A stretch of DNA of 64,000 bases. Origin: Vibrio astriarenae. Lineage in GTDB: Bacteria > Pseudomonadota > Gammaproteobacteria > Enterobacterales > Vibrionaceae. The DNA is taken from assembly GCF_010587385.1 (NCBI RefSeq), contig NZ_CP047476.1:248001-312000 (forward strand), written 5' to 3'. The position numbers and the translations under genes were made by a program. The notes beneath the pieces were generated by a model that saw nothing but the letters and a program-made list of their open reading frames with translations, did not search any database and was not told the DNA's origin. This document shows positions 1 to 8,083 of this stretch, in pieces (the stretch's first letter is position 1; the number at the start of each line of letters is the position of its first letter).

Positions 1-1
1 G

Positions 2-328
2 GATGGTGGAGAGCACTACACCGTCACGCTACCCAAAGATGTACCTGTGGCGAACTTCTGGTCATTCATGGTGTACGACAACCAAACTCGCTCTATGCTC
101 GAAACCGACCAAAAATCAGCAGGCGTTGATGGACTAAGCGAAAACGTTCGCGAGAACGATGATGGCTCTGTCACTATCCATTTTGCACCCAAAGCGCCGA
201 AAGGCTGGGAAGGTAACTGGGTTCAGACCATGCCAGGCAAAGGCTATAACGTTATCTTCCGCGCTTACGGACCAACTGAGACTTGGTTTGACCAATCTTG
301 GCGACCTAGTGACTTGCAACAGCAATAA
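2..328 (+). CDS. DUF1254/DUF1214 family protein, C-terminal part
   Basis: The reading frame is open from the left edge, so the gene begins outside the window; the visible GTG and ATG codons are internal. The 108 or so residues match the C-terminal DUF1214 domain by its FWSFMVYD start, the central NDDGSVTIHFAPKAP stretch and the end GKGYNVIFRAYGPTETWFD. These proteins are usually exported and pair an N-terminal DUF1254 with DUF1214; their biochemical role is unknown. A strong hairpin follows the stop and is shared with the convergent efflux gene. The family call is fairly secure; the missing N-terminus means signal peptide and full length cannot be judged. Confidence 0.8.
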   Translation, partial: DGGEHYTVTLPKDVPVANFWSFMVYDNQTRSMLETDQKSAGVDGLSENVRENDDGSVTIHFAPKAPKGWEGNWVQTMPGKGYNVIFRAYGPTETWFDQSWRPSDLQQQ

Positions 329-345
329 CCTTCGTAAGCGTTAAA

Positions 346-386
346 AAGGGTCTGCGTCAATGTGCGTTTTGTTGATGCTGACCCTT
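346..386. terminator. Bidirectional hairpin terminator
   Basis: An AAGGGTC...GACCCTT stem, extended by GTCAA/TTGA pairing, lies between two convergent genes. A-rich sequence before it and the stem itself fit a terminator usable from both sides, though there is no long T run on the plus side. Confidence 0.6.
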
Positions 387-403
387 CGAATAAGACCTAC
401 TGA

Positions 404-3400
404 CTACTTTACCTCAGGGTAAGCCACCTCAAGTTTCGCCAACTTCTCAGCTTGCTCTGCGGGTGAGCCAGTGTGCTTAGCCAAGAGATGGTAAAGTCCC
501 GGAATGACAACGAGTGTCATCATGGTAGCGACTAACACCCCAGAGAAAATCACCACACCAATCGCATGACGAGACTCCCAGCCAGCACCACTGGCTAGCA
601 TCAGGGGTATCGCACCAGCAAGGGTAGTAATTGCCGTCATTAGGATAGGGCGCAGGCGCTGACTCGCACCATCAACAATCGCTTGCTCGAAATCAGATCC
701 TTTATCACGCAACTGGTTAATGAACTCGACAATCAAAATTCCGTTCTTACTCGCCAAACCGATCAACATAATAATGGCGATCTGCGAATAAACATCAATA
801 ACTAGGTCAAAGACAATTAAGCCGCCGAGCGCCCCGGTTAGGGCCAAAGGTACGGTTAGTATGATCACGAACGGATGGATAAAGCTCTCGAATTGAGCGG
901 CAAGCACGAGATAGACCACCATTAGGGCCAGAATAAAAATCAGTCCCATTGAGCTACTTGAACGCTTAAACTCGAGGGATTCACCTTTATAGTCCACCGT
1001 TACCTGGCTTGGCAGTTGCTCTTGTACCACATTTTCGAGATAGCTCAGAGCTTGGCTTAAAGAGTAACCATCGGCCAAATCCGCAGAAATAGTAATCGCT
1101 TTGCGGCGGTTGTAGTGTCTTAGAGAGCTTGGTTGTCCTTCAATGATAACGTTAACCAGCTTATCTAAACGCACAAGCTCGCCCGTATTTTGCGAACGCA
1201 CTTGAATCATCGCTAAGTCAGTAATGCTGTTAAACGCGTCACGTGGAGCACGAACGTGAACATCATACTCTTCACCATTTTCAATATAGGTGGTGATGTT
1301 TTTGCCTGCTAACACCGTCTCTAATGTGTTGGCTATTTCAGAGACTGGTATGCCCAGCTCATGGGCGTAGGCTTGATTGATTTGAGTGCGTAACCGAGGG
1401 GTCGTCTCGTTATAATCAGTATCTAAATCAAGCAAGTTAGGGTTCTCGCTGGCGATGCTGATGACTTTATCTGTCCACTCTTTAACTTGCTCGTAGCTAC
1501 CACCACCGATAACCAACTGCACAGGAGAGCGTGCGCGACTGCCAAAGCTGGTGGGGACAACCGGAGAGATCCGTAGGTCGACCATGGGCGTTAACTGGCG
1601 ACGGATCGTGTTTCCCACTTCAAACACACTCTGGTCACGCTCGCTCCAATCGACTAAGTCGATGATCAGCATGATTTCGTGCTCACCCCGTCGGCCAGGG
1701 GCACGAATCGCCATCGTTTCGATAGGGCCTTCTGGCGCCATCAGCAGGGCCATTCTATCTTCAATCTCACCGACATAAGGCTGCATGGCGTCAAAGCCAG
1801 TCCCTTCCGTTGCACGGAGCATTACCATGAGGCGCCCTTTGTCTTCACGAGCGACAAAAGATTGTGGCAGCGTGTGATAGACAAGTGCAATAAAGCCCAT
1901 GCTGACAACAACCAATAGCGCAGCCACCCAGCTGTGTTTGAGTAGGCGGGTAATCAAGTCACGATAGTTTTGCTCCAAACGCTTAAAAATAGACTCGGTA
2001 AAATCGTGTAGTTTTCCTGGTTTCACATTAACCGACAATAAACGACTGCCAAGCACTGGCCCCATCGTCAGTGCGACGATACTAGAGATAACTACAGCAC
2101 CTGCTAGGGTTATCGCATACTCTTTAAATAGCATACCAACCGTACCCGTCAGCAAGGTGATAGGTACAAAGACAGCAACTAACACCGCTGTGGTTGAGAT
2201 AACGGCCATCCCCACTTCTTTAGTGCCTCGATAAGCTGCGAGCATCGCAGGCTCGCCCATGTCAACTCGACGTACGATATTTTCCAGTACGACAATTGCA
2301 TCGTCCACCAAAAGTCCAACGGCAAGGACCAAAGCCAGCAGGGTGATTAAGTTAATGGAGTAACCAAACAGAGCAAGCACCGCAAAAGTCGCAATCAATG
2401 AGACAGGAACGCTAACGGCAGGGATTAAGGTTGCCCTCGCGCTACCCAGAAACGTATAAATAACCAAGATAACCAGAATAGAAGTGACAGCCAGCGTTGT
2501 GTAAACTTCACTAATTGCGCTATCGATAAAGACCGAGCTATCGGATAGCGGCTGAATCGTCATACCTTCAGGCAAAAAAGGTGTTAGACGTTGAATCTCT
2601 GCTTTGATGCCATTCACCACATCCAAGGTATTCGCTTGAGACTGTTTTAGAAACTCCATCATAACCATTGAGCGTCCATCTACGCGCAAAGTGCGAAGAT
2701 CATTTTTTGCTCCAGTGGTGACATCCGCGACATCAGAGAGATAAAGGATCGAACCATCAAGGTTGCGTCGGATAATGAGCCTTTGATAATCCTCTGCAGT
2801 AAGGTAACTGCGCTCCAGTCGTAGGGTATAGCTTCGGGCAGGATCATATAAGTTACCAGCGGGCGCTTCCAAGTTTTCACTGCGAAGGGCCGCTTCGATA
2901 TCTGCGACAGTCACATTGCGACTGGCCATGGCAATTGGATCAAGATGAACCAGCAAGGCGTACGTTTGGTCACCACGCAGTTCAATAGAACTGACGCCAT
3001 CAAGTAGACTTAGCGGCTGAACAAACTGCCTTTCAATATAGTCAGAGAGCTCAACAGATGATAGAGAATCCGACGAGACTGCAAAACTTATTACCCCATC
3101 ACCATCGGAATCACTTTTGGTCACGGTCGGCGGGTCCATGCTCGCAGGAAGCTGTCTTTGTGCTCTTGCCACCGAATCACGTACGTCATTCGCGGCGGCT
3201 TCAATATCACGGCTCGCCTCGAACTCAACTTTAATATTCGCTCGTCCTTCTGAGGCATTTCCTTCAATACTGCGTATCCCATCGATCCCCGAGAGTTGGT
3301 CTTCAATGACTTTGATCACCCGCGATTCCATGATATCGGCAGAGGCACCCGCATAGTTGGCTCTCACTGAGACGATAGGGGGCGCGACATCAGGGTATTC

Positions 3401-3505
3401 ACGCAAAGGGATGTTATTAAAAGCCAACACACCGAATACGATGAGAAGAAGGTTAATCACACAGGCGACAACCGGGCGCTTAATCGAAAGATCAGAGAGA
3501 AGCAT
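404..3505 (-). CDS. RND-family multidrug efflux permease (HAE1 type)
   Basis: Inner-membrane proton-driven efflux pump subunit of the AcrB/MexB superfamily, about 1033 residues, the normal length. It begins with the family's MLLSDLSIKRPV-type N-terminus and an early membrane helix, has two large periplasmic loops and carries the paired aspartates of TM4 in VGLLVDDAIVVLEN that form the proton relay. An upstream in-frame ATG exists, but AAGGAG sits six bases before the ATG at 3505, which I take as the start. The gene overlaps the end of the adaptor gene by 14 bases, so the two are translationally coupled. No outer-membrane channel gene is next to it, as is common for Vibrio Vme-type pumps that share TolC. 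The substrate cannot be deduced. Confidence 0.93.
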   Translation of the reverse strand: MLLSDLSIKRPVVACVINLLLIVFGVLAFNNIPLREYPDVAPPIVSVRANYAGASADIMESRVIKVIEDQLSGIDGIRSIEGNASEGRANIKVEFEASRDIEAAANDVRDSVARAQRQLPASMDPPTVTKSDSDGDGVISFAVSSDSLSSVELSDYIERQFVQPLSLLDGVSSIELRGDQTYALLVHLDPIAMASRNVTVADIEAALRSENLEAPAGNLYDPARSYTLRLERSYLTAEDYQRLIIRRNLDGSILYLSDVADVTTGAKNDLRTLRVDGRSMVMMEFLKQSQANTLDVVNGIKAEIQRLTPFLPEGMTIQPLSDSSVFIDSAISEVYTTLAVTSILVILVIYTFLGSARATLIPAVSVPVSLIATFAVLALFGYSINLITLLALVLAVGLLVDDAIVVLENIVRRVDMGEPAMLAAYRGTKEVGMAVISTTAVLVAVFVPITLLTGTVGMLFKEYAITLAGAVVISSIVALTMGPVLGSRLLSVNVKPGKLHDFTESIFKRLEQNYRDLITRLLKHSWVAALLVVVSMGFIALVYHTLPQSFVAREDKGRLMVMLRATEGTGFDAMQPYVGEIEDRMALLMAPEGPIETMAIRAPGRRGEHEIMLIIDLVDWSERDQSVFEVGNTIRRQLTPMVDLRISPVVPTSFGSRARSPVQLVIGGGSYEQVKEWTDKVISIASENPNLLDLDTDYNETTPRLRTQINQAYAHELGIPVSEIANTLETVLAGKNITTYIENGEEYDVHVRAPRDAFNSITDLAMIQVRSQNTGELVRLDKLVNVIIEGQPSSLRHYNRRKAITISADLADGYSLSQALSYLENVVQEQLPSQVTVDYKGESLEFKRSSSSMGLIFILALMVVYLVLAAQFESFIHPFVIILTVPLALTGALGGLIVFDLVIDVYSQIAIIMLIGLASKNGILIVEFINQLRDKGSDFEQAIVDGASQRLRPILMTAITTLAGAIPLMLASGAGWESRHAIGVVIFSGVLVATMMTLVVIPGLYHLLAKHTGSPAEQAEKLAKLEVAYPEVK

Positions 3506-4574
3506 CGTCATCTCCTTGAGCTTCTGGCTTGAGTTTAGCGACACGGTTTGCGTCTTTGACTAAGCTACCATGACTGATCTTACCCACACCGGCACTGACG
3601 ACATGAGCACCAGGCGGCACGCCAGCAAGCACCTGGGTGAGCGCACCATCAGTATTGCCTAGCGTCACTTCTGTCTGACGGGCAACCCCATTTTCATCAA
3701 CCACATACAAATAGGCATTGGCACCACGGTAGAAGACAGCACTGGTTGGTACTATGTTCGCGATCTCTTGTTCAAGCGATACATTAATTTGGGCGAGTAG
3801 TCCCGGGCGCAGTAGCCCTTCAGGGTTAAACAACTCTGCACGTACTTTAAGATTGCGGCTTTGCTGATCGATTTGTGGGTCAATACTGCTAATCTCACTA
3901 AAAAATACCATATCAGGAAGCGCATTAAAGCGTAATTCAAGCTTTTGCTTGGTGTTTAGCTGAGACAGGTAGTGGCTCGGCAAATTGAAGTCAATGTAAA
4001 GCCTCTCAACATCTGTCAATGTGATCAGCGATTCACCGCGTTGCACATATTGACCTTCAGTGAGCGTGTTTAAGCCAGTGACGCCATCAAAGGGTGCCGT
4101 TGTTTGATAGTAAGAAAGCGTAACCGCCGCAGAATCACGCTGGGCTTGGCTAATTTGAACTTTGGCTCGCTGAGTTAGCAGGCTCGATTCTGGTAAGGAA
4201 TTACGCTCATGAAGTCTCACCATCTCTTTGAGTAAACGCTTGTCTTCATTGAGCTGTGCGTCTGCTTGGGTGAGGAGCGCCTTGGCTTGACGGTCATCAA
4301 GCTGCACTAACAGCTGACCTTGGTTCACCGTTTGAGTATCGTGAATTGGTAGTCCAGTAATCACACCCTCCACTTGACTGACGAGAGCGACTTGGTGACG
4401 AGCATAGACATTGCCTAGTGCCACTAAACTTTCTCCCCAAGGTGACGATTTCACCTCACTAAGCTCAACCGGTAGAGCACGAGCAGATGCAGAAAGTTGT
4501 GTCGCATTCACCTTACTGATGGGAGGTACAATAAGGCCAGCGATCAGCAAACCTGTAACTAGAGTCAATTTCAT
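3492..4574 (-). CDS. RND efflux periplasmic adaptor (membrane fusion protein)
   Basis: A 360-residue adaptor linking the RND permease to an outer-membrane channel. The first 25 residues form a signal peptide ending near VNA. Then come the split biotinyl-lipoyl domain (ALVSQVEGVITGL near residue 65 and a second half near TTAPFDGVTGLNTLTEGQYV), an alpha-helical hairpin between them (QADAQLNEDKRLLKEMVRLHE) and a beta-barrel (LRPGLLAQINVSL). It is first in the operon and its 3' end overlaps the permease start. Family assignment is firm; substrate is not known. No dedicated regulator gene is adjacent. Confidence 0.92.
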   Translation of the reverse strand: MKLTLVTGLLIAGLIVPPISKVNATQLSASARALPVELSEVKSSPWGESLVALGNVYARHQVALVSQVEGVITGLPIHDTQTVNQGQLLVQLDDRQAKALLTQADAQLNEDKRLLKEMVRLHERNSLPESSLLTQRAKVQISQAQRDSAAVTLSYYQTTAPFDGVTGLNTLTEGQYVQRGESLITLTDVERLYIDFNLPSHYLSQLNTKQKLELRFNALPDMVFFSEISSIDPQIDQQSRNLKVRAELFNPEGLLRPGLLAQINVSLEQEIANIVPTSAVFYRGANAYLYVVDENGVARQTEVTLGNTDGALTQVLAGVPPGAHVVSAGVGKISHGSLVKDANRVAKLKPEAQGDDDASL

Positions 4575-4819
4575 TTGGGTTCCAATCCATGGTTAACCAG
4601 TGAAACCTCTTGAGCTTGAGGTTTCTTTTTGTCATTTAGTATTATTTTATCAACCATTTATGAAAGAACGGCAACGATCTTTACACTTCTATACCTTTAT
4701 TCTTGATGTCATCCAATATATTGGGCTGTTGCTTGTCTTTACTTAGGTTAAGAAAGCGTCGCCTCAGGCAAAGTGATAGGTGATTGTATTGACAGTAGAC
4801 GACAAATGGCGATAATTAT

Positions 4820-4835
4820 ATGTATATATATACAG
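4820..4835 (+). promoter_or_regulatory. LexA (SOS) box upstream of umuDC
   Basis: The sequence ATGTATATATATACAG matches the gammaproteobacterial LexA consensus CTGT-N8-ACAG at all but the first base, with the ideal alternating TA core. It lies 16 bases before the umuD-like start codon, so LexA bound here would cover the promoter or translation initiation region. Confidence 0.88.
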
Positions 4836-4851
4836 TATTATTGGTGTCCCT

Positions 4852-5235
4852 ATGTCACTTGTCAGCGCCAGCGCAGGAATTAGTCAATTTGAATCGCCTG
4901 CGGCAGAATACAAAGCGCTAAAGCCTTTGAGTCTCGATGACCTCATTGTTGGCGAGCGTAAGTCCTCTACCTATTTTGTTCGTGCCCAAGGTGACAGCAT
5001 GACGGGAGTCGGGATCTATGATGGCGATCTGCTGGTGATCGATCGTGCTTGTCCTCCGCGCCACGGCGATGTGGTTGTTGCCACTCATGATGGGCTGTTT
5101 GTCGTGAAGTTGCTAGATTTAAATAATAAATGTCTAATCAGCGCCAATGAAGATTATCCCCCTGTAGAGGTAAACTCAGCCTCTTTAATCGAAGGCGTTG
5201 TCGTGCAGTCTATTCGGTGCCATCGTCCATTATGA
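4852..5235 (+). CDS. umuD: UmuD-like polymerase V accessory protein / S24 peptidase
   Basis: Self-cleaving S24-family protein that, once processed after RecA activation, joins UmuC to form translesion polymerase V. It is 127 residues, about a dozen shorter than E. coli UmuD; the missing part is the N-terminal arm. The catalytic serine is in GDSMTG (residue 49) and the lysine in FVVKLLD (residue 86), exactly 37 residues apart as in E. coli UmuD (60/97). A conserved SPAAEY segment follows the likely cleavage region; an Ala-Gly pair at residues 8-9 resembles the LexA cleavage bond. A LexA box lies just upstream and the stop overlaps the umuC start (ATGA). Confidence 0.92.
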   Translation: MSLVSASAGISQFESPAAEYKALKPLSLDDLIVGERKSSTYFVRAQGDSMTGVGIYDGDLLVIDRACPPRHGDVVVATHDGLFVVKLLDLNNKCLISANEDYPPVEVNSASLIEGVVVQSIRCHRPL

Positions 5236-6506
5236 CCATGATATTTTTGTGTGATGTTCACGCGATGTATTGCTCCGTTGAAGCGGTGTTCCGTCCAGAC
5301 CTACGTGACAAACCTATTGTTGTGCTGAGCAACGGGGATGGGATGATTGTTGCTGCAAATAAGAGAGCTAAAGCAGCAGGTGTGAAAAAATTTGCTCCCT
5401 ACTTTCAGCAAAAAAAACAGCTTGAGGCAAACGGCGTTGCAGTCTTTAGCTCAAACTATGAGCTATACGCCGACATGTCTAATCGGCTTCATAGTATTCT
5501 AGAAGAATCGCAAATCTTCACGCATTATCACCGATACAGCATCGATGAAGCCTTCGCTGCGGTTGAAAATGTATCGCAGACCGATGAAGAGTGGGTAGCA
5601 ACCGCGCGGCAGGTGCGTCGACTGGCATGGACAAATACTCGGTTGCCGATAGGGTGTGGGCTAGGGCGAACATTCACTCTTGCGAAGGTAGCCAGTCACA
5701 TCGGAAAAACGTTTGAAGGCTATCGTGGAATCGCATTATTGACTCCACAAAATGAAGCCAAAATGTTACCTAGTGTGCCTGTCGGCGAGATATGGGGGGT
5801 TGGACGTCGCACAGCAGCGATGCTGGCCACGAAGGGGATCTACAATGCGGCTGAGTTAGCGGCAATGCCTTTAAAGCTGGCAAGGCAGTCGGGGTCGGTC
5901 AACTTAGAGCGTGTCGTGCGTGAACTCAATGGTGAGCAGGTGTTTAACTTCCGAAGCTTCCCTGATGTTCAGAGCAAGCAAGAGATAGGATCGAGCCTGA
6001 GCCTAACGGTAAGAGCTGAAACCTATGATGAGTTACGCCAAGCTCTTAGCGCTAGGGTCGCGGTTGCCGCTGCTAAATTGCGTACGTCTGGGCTTGGCAC
6101 GCGTTGCGTTCAGTTTTACGTTTCGTCAGGGCAACATGCGAAAACCTATTTCTCCCGTAGCGAAACGGTGCGCTTTGTCACCGCCATTGATGACACAAGG
6201 ACGTTAACTCAGGCCATGACCAATGCACTCGATAATGGTCTATTTCAAGAGGGGCAGCGTTACTATAAGATAGGTTGCCGTTGCCTTGAACTGGGCGATA
6301 TTCGCCAAACTCAGGGGGATATGTTTGCACCACATCAAGACCCACGCCTGATGACGGTGATGGACCGTATTAATAGCCTGGCCGGAGAGCGAATCGTACG
6401 CTTAGGTGCAGAAGGTTTTGAGGCGAAGGCAAAGATGACTCGTGACCGACTGTCCCCTGCCTACCTGACAAAGTGGGCTGATTTACCCATCGTACACTGT
6501 CAATGA
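5232..6506 (+). CDS. umuC: UmuC-like Y-family DNA polymerase (Pol V catalytic subunit)
   Basis: Error-prone translesion polymerase of about 424 residues, normal for UmuC. Catalytic acidic residues are visible in FLCDVHAMYCSVE (D8) and YSIDEAF (D105, E106); a little-finger domain follows. Near the C-terminus, QGDMF resembles a beta-clamp-binding pentapeptide, then comes a DUF4113-type tail. I chose the ATG overlapping the umuD stop as ATGA; a second ATG lies two codons on. Co-transcribed with umuD under the LexA box. Function is well supported by motifs and context. Confidence 0.94.
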   Translation: MTMIFLCDVHAMYCSVEAVFRPDLRDKPIVVLSNGDGMIVAANKRAKAAGVKKFAPYFQQKKQLEANGVAVFSSNYELYADMSNRLHSILEESQIFTHYHRYSIDEAFAAVENVSQTDEEWVATARQVRRLAWTNTRLPIGCGLGRTFTLAKVASHIGKTFEGYRGIALLTPQNEAKMLPSVPVGEIWGVGRRTAAMLATKGIYNAAELAAMPLKLARQSGSVNLERVVRELNGEQVFNFRSFPDVQSKQEIGSSLSLTVRAETYDELRQALSARVAVAAAKLRTSGLGTRCVQFYVSSGQHAKTYFSRSETVRFVTAIDDTRTLTQAMTNALDNGLFQEGQRYYKIGCRCLELGDIRQTQGDMFAPHQDPRLMTVMDRINSLAGERIVRLGAEGFEAKAKMTRDRLSPAYLTKWADLPIVHCQ

Positions 6507-6636
6507 TCTTACCCGTAGTGAGTTAGTTGAGCATTGTCTGAATTGGTTTTTGTTAGAATTGGACGTTTCAAGATGCTGATTTTTAATAACAAAATAAATA
6601 GGTAAAGAAATGTGTATCTATTGAGCTAATAACGTG

Positions 6637-6805
6637 TATAGTAGCCGCAAGCTCAAACAGTGGGCTATTAATAACTAATCTAGTTTAAGTTCTTCCCAGC
6701 TACATTTCGATTTGATTCGTCTTATCGCTATCCTGCGAACCCTTTTTCTTCATTCCTTATTTAGTAGTTCCCTGATTAATTCAATCAACATATCGAGATA
6801 TTAAT
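6637..6805 (+). promoter_or_regulatory. cspA-type promoter and long 5' leader
   Basis: A TATAGT box with an extended TG stands about 165 bases before the cold-shock start codon, leaving a leader of roughly 155 bases. E. coli cspA has a 159-base leader that acts as a temperature-sensing mRNA structure, so this space likely does the same. The -35 is weak and the exact transcription start is inferred. Confidence 0.5.
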
Positions 6806-7018
6806 ATGTCAAACAAAGCAACTGGCACAGTAAAATGGTTTAACGAAACTAAAGGTTTTGGATTTATTTCACCTGACAACGGTGGCGCAGACCTATTCGT
6901 TCATTTCCGCGCTATCGTGAGCGACGGCTTTAAAACACTAGCTGAAGGCCAAAAAGTATCTTTTAACTCAGAGCAAGGCGCAAAAGGCCCTCAAGCTACT
7001 GACGTTACAGTACTTTAA
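6806..7018 (+). CDS. cspA: Cold-shock protein, CspA family
   Basis: A 70-residue single-stranded nucleic-acid-binding protein with one cold-shock domain. It shows the start [16 protein letters not shown] with RNP1 (KGFGFI), the RNP2 motif LFVHF, and the closing [19 protein letters not shown], all standard for CspA. Members act as RNA chaperones after a temperature drop. The long leader in front supports cold induction. It is followed after about 70 bases by a run of small genes on the same strand. Which CspA paralogue it is cannot be told from the sequence alone. Confidence 0.95.
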   Translation: MSNKATGTVKWFNETKGFGFISPDNGGADLFVHFRAIVSDGFKTLAEGQKVSFNSEQGAKGPQATDVTVL

Positions 7019-7091
7019 GAGTTTAGCGAGGTCTTGCTCGGTACTTGACACTGGGCGAGATCTTGCGATTTCTAAACAAACTAGGAGAAAA

Positions 7092-7211
7092 ATGAGAAGA
7101 TTAACGAATCGAAAGACCTATTGGTACTATCTTTCACGTGAACAAAATAATGTTTCTCGTGAACAAAAGATTGTCTCTCGTGATCACAAAGATCTGAAGA
7201 GTAAGACTTAA
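7092..7211 (+). CDS. Small basic protein (39 aa) downstream of cspA
   Basis: A 39-codon gene starting MRRLTNRKTYWYY with a strong Shine-Dalgarno sequence (AGGAG, four bases before ATG). The middle holds a short internal repeat, SREQNNV-SREQKIV-SRDHK, and the protein is very basic. I do not recognise the family. Its stop codon is followed with no gap by the TTG of the next frame, suggesting coupling. The good ribosome site and tight packing favour a real gene; function is unknown. Confidence 0.5.
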   Translation: MRRLTNRKTYWYYLSREQNNVSREQKIVSRDHKDLKSKT

Positions 7212-7430
7212 TTGTACGAAATTAACTATTACCTTCACCACAATCAAACCGCTTGGTCTGCCACAATAAACCAGCTTAACAGTGATGTTTTAAAACGTCA
7301 TATCCTACCTAAATCAAACAGTTTTGACCTGGTTTTTACTTTCTGTGAACGCCAAAACTCCGGCGAAATAAAGAACACTCAAGGTAAGGTGTTAGGTGGA
7401 TTTTATCTCACTTCTGGTATAGGGGACTAA
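7212..7430 (+). CDS. Hypothetical small protein (72 aa)
   Basis: The frame opens with a TTG directly after the preceding TAA and runs 72 codons (MYEINYYLHHNQTAWSATINQ to GGFYLTSGIGD). It has mixed composition without membrane segments or a signal peptide, looking like a small soluble alpha/beta protein. No strong ribosome site is seen, so it probably depends on translation of the upstream small gene. I do not recognise a family. Part of a four-gene string behind the cold-shock gene. Confidence 0.5.
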   Translation: MYEINYYLHHNQTAWSATINQLNSDVLKRHILPKSNSFDLVFTFCERQNSGEIKNTQGKVLGGFYLTSGIGD

Positions 7431-7580
7431 GTGTTGAAAAAAACAAAACTAAAGAAAGTGAAAGTGGATGAACTGAATGTTCACGCCGACAATGAACGCA
7501 CAGAAAGCGCTCACAAAATAAGAAAGAAAATAGAAGAGATTCTATTAGAACAAGAACAAAAAAAGTTATGGGAGCTATAA
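7431..7580 (+). CDS. Small charged protein (about 48 aa)
   Basis: A frame starting at GTG (or the next codon TTG) immediately after the previous stop, with GGGGA a few bases before it. It encodes a Lys/Glu-rich peptide (KKTKLKKVKVDELN... ending EIRKK-type helix and EQEQKKLWEL), likely one long charged helix. It ends one base before the ATG of the next gene, again suggesting a polycistronic string. No family recognised; the start codon is uncertain. Confidence 0.45.
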   Translation: MLKKTKLKKVKVDELNVHADNERTESAHKIRKKIEEILLEQEQKKLWEL

Positions 7581-7581
7581 G

Positions 7582-7788
7582 ATGAACAAAAGAAAACCGG
7601 TTAGAAAACCAGCGAAGAAAATGAGCAAAAATCACTTTGAAGAGCGACTTTCTGTGATGGTAGCGGAATACAACAGCGCCAAAGAGCTGCTCGATTCGAT
7701 GACTGAAGGCACGGATGAGCACGCCAAGCAAAAGAAAAAGTGCGAAAAGCTATTTGCGAGTACCGAACGCTTCGTGAATGCAAATTAA
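7582..7788 (+). CDS. Small basic helical protein (68 aa)
   Basis: Begins ATG after GGGAG at suitable spacing, overlapping the end of the previous gene's coding region. The N-terminus is extremely basic (MNKRKPVRKPAKKMSKNHFEE), followed by helix-forming sequence and a short charged C-terminal half (KQKKKCEKLFASTERF). It could bind nucleic acid, but that is only inferred from charge. It ends the string of small genes after cspA; no known family was recognised. Confidence 0.6.
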   Translation: MNKRKPVRKPAKKMSKNHFEERLSVMVAEYNSAKELLDSMTEGTDEHAKQKKKCEKLFASTERFVNAN

Positions 7789-8008
7789 TAGAGCCGAAAT
7801 CCCTAGAGAGCACTTGGGGTCTCTCAGCTAAAAAATGACAAAACGGTTATCGCGTAGGCTACTTCTTAACGTCTACGCTTCAATAGCCTCCTTTCGCTTG
7901 ACCAAATTTTCCATTCGCGGAACGCTGGGTATTCAACCTCCTTCTTTTTGCCACTTCCTGTATCAAATCCCCTTTTTGAAGCCAGTTGTGGTACCATACA
8001 GTGATGCA

Positions 8009-8063
8009 CCTCACGTTTTTGTGAAACTGTGAGGCAAACACATGCTGAATGTTCTTGTTCAGC
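8009..8063 (+). promoter_or_regulatory. Two hairpins in the leader of the BCCT gene
   Basis: A CCTCAC/GTGAGG hairpin with a 14-base loop is followed ten bases later by a GCTGAA/TTCAGC hairpin with an 8-base loop, ending some 20 bases before the transporter start. They could be the end of upstream transcription or a regulatory leader. No known riboswitch class was recognised. Confidence 0.35.
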
Positions 8064-8083
8064 CAAAATAAGTGAACCAATAC

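Noticed and set aside
345..403. Small gene between the DUF1214 and RND genes
   Set aside because: The stretch is fully explained by a hairpin terminator.
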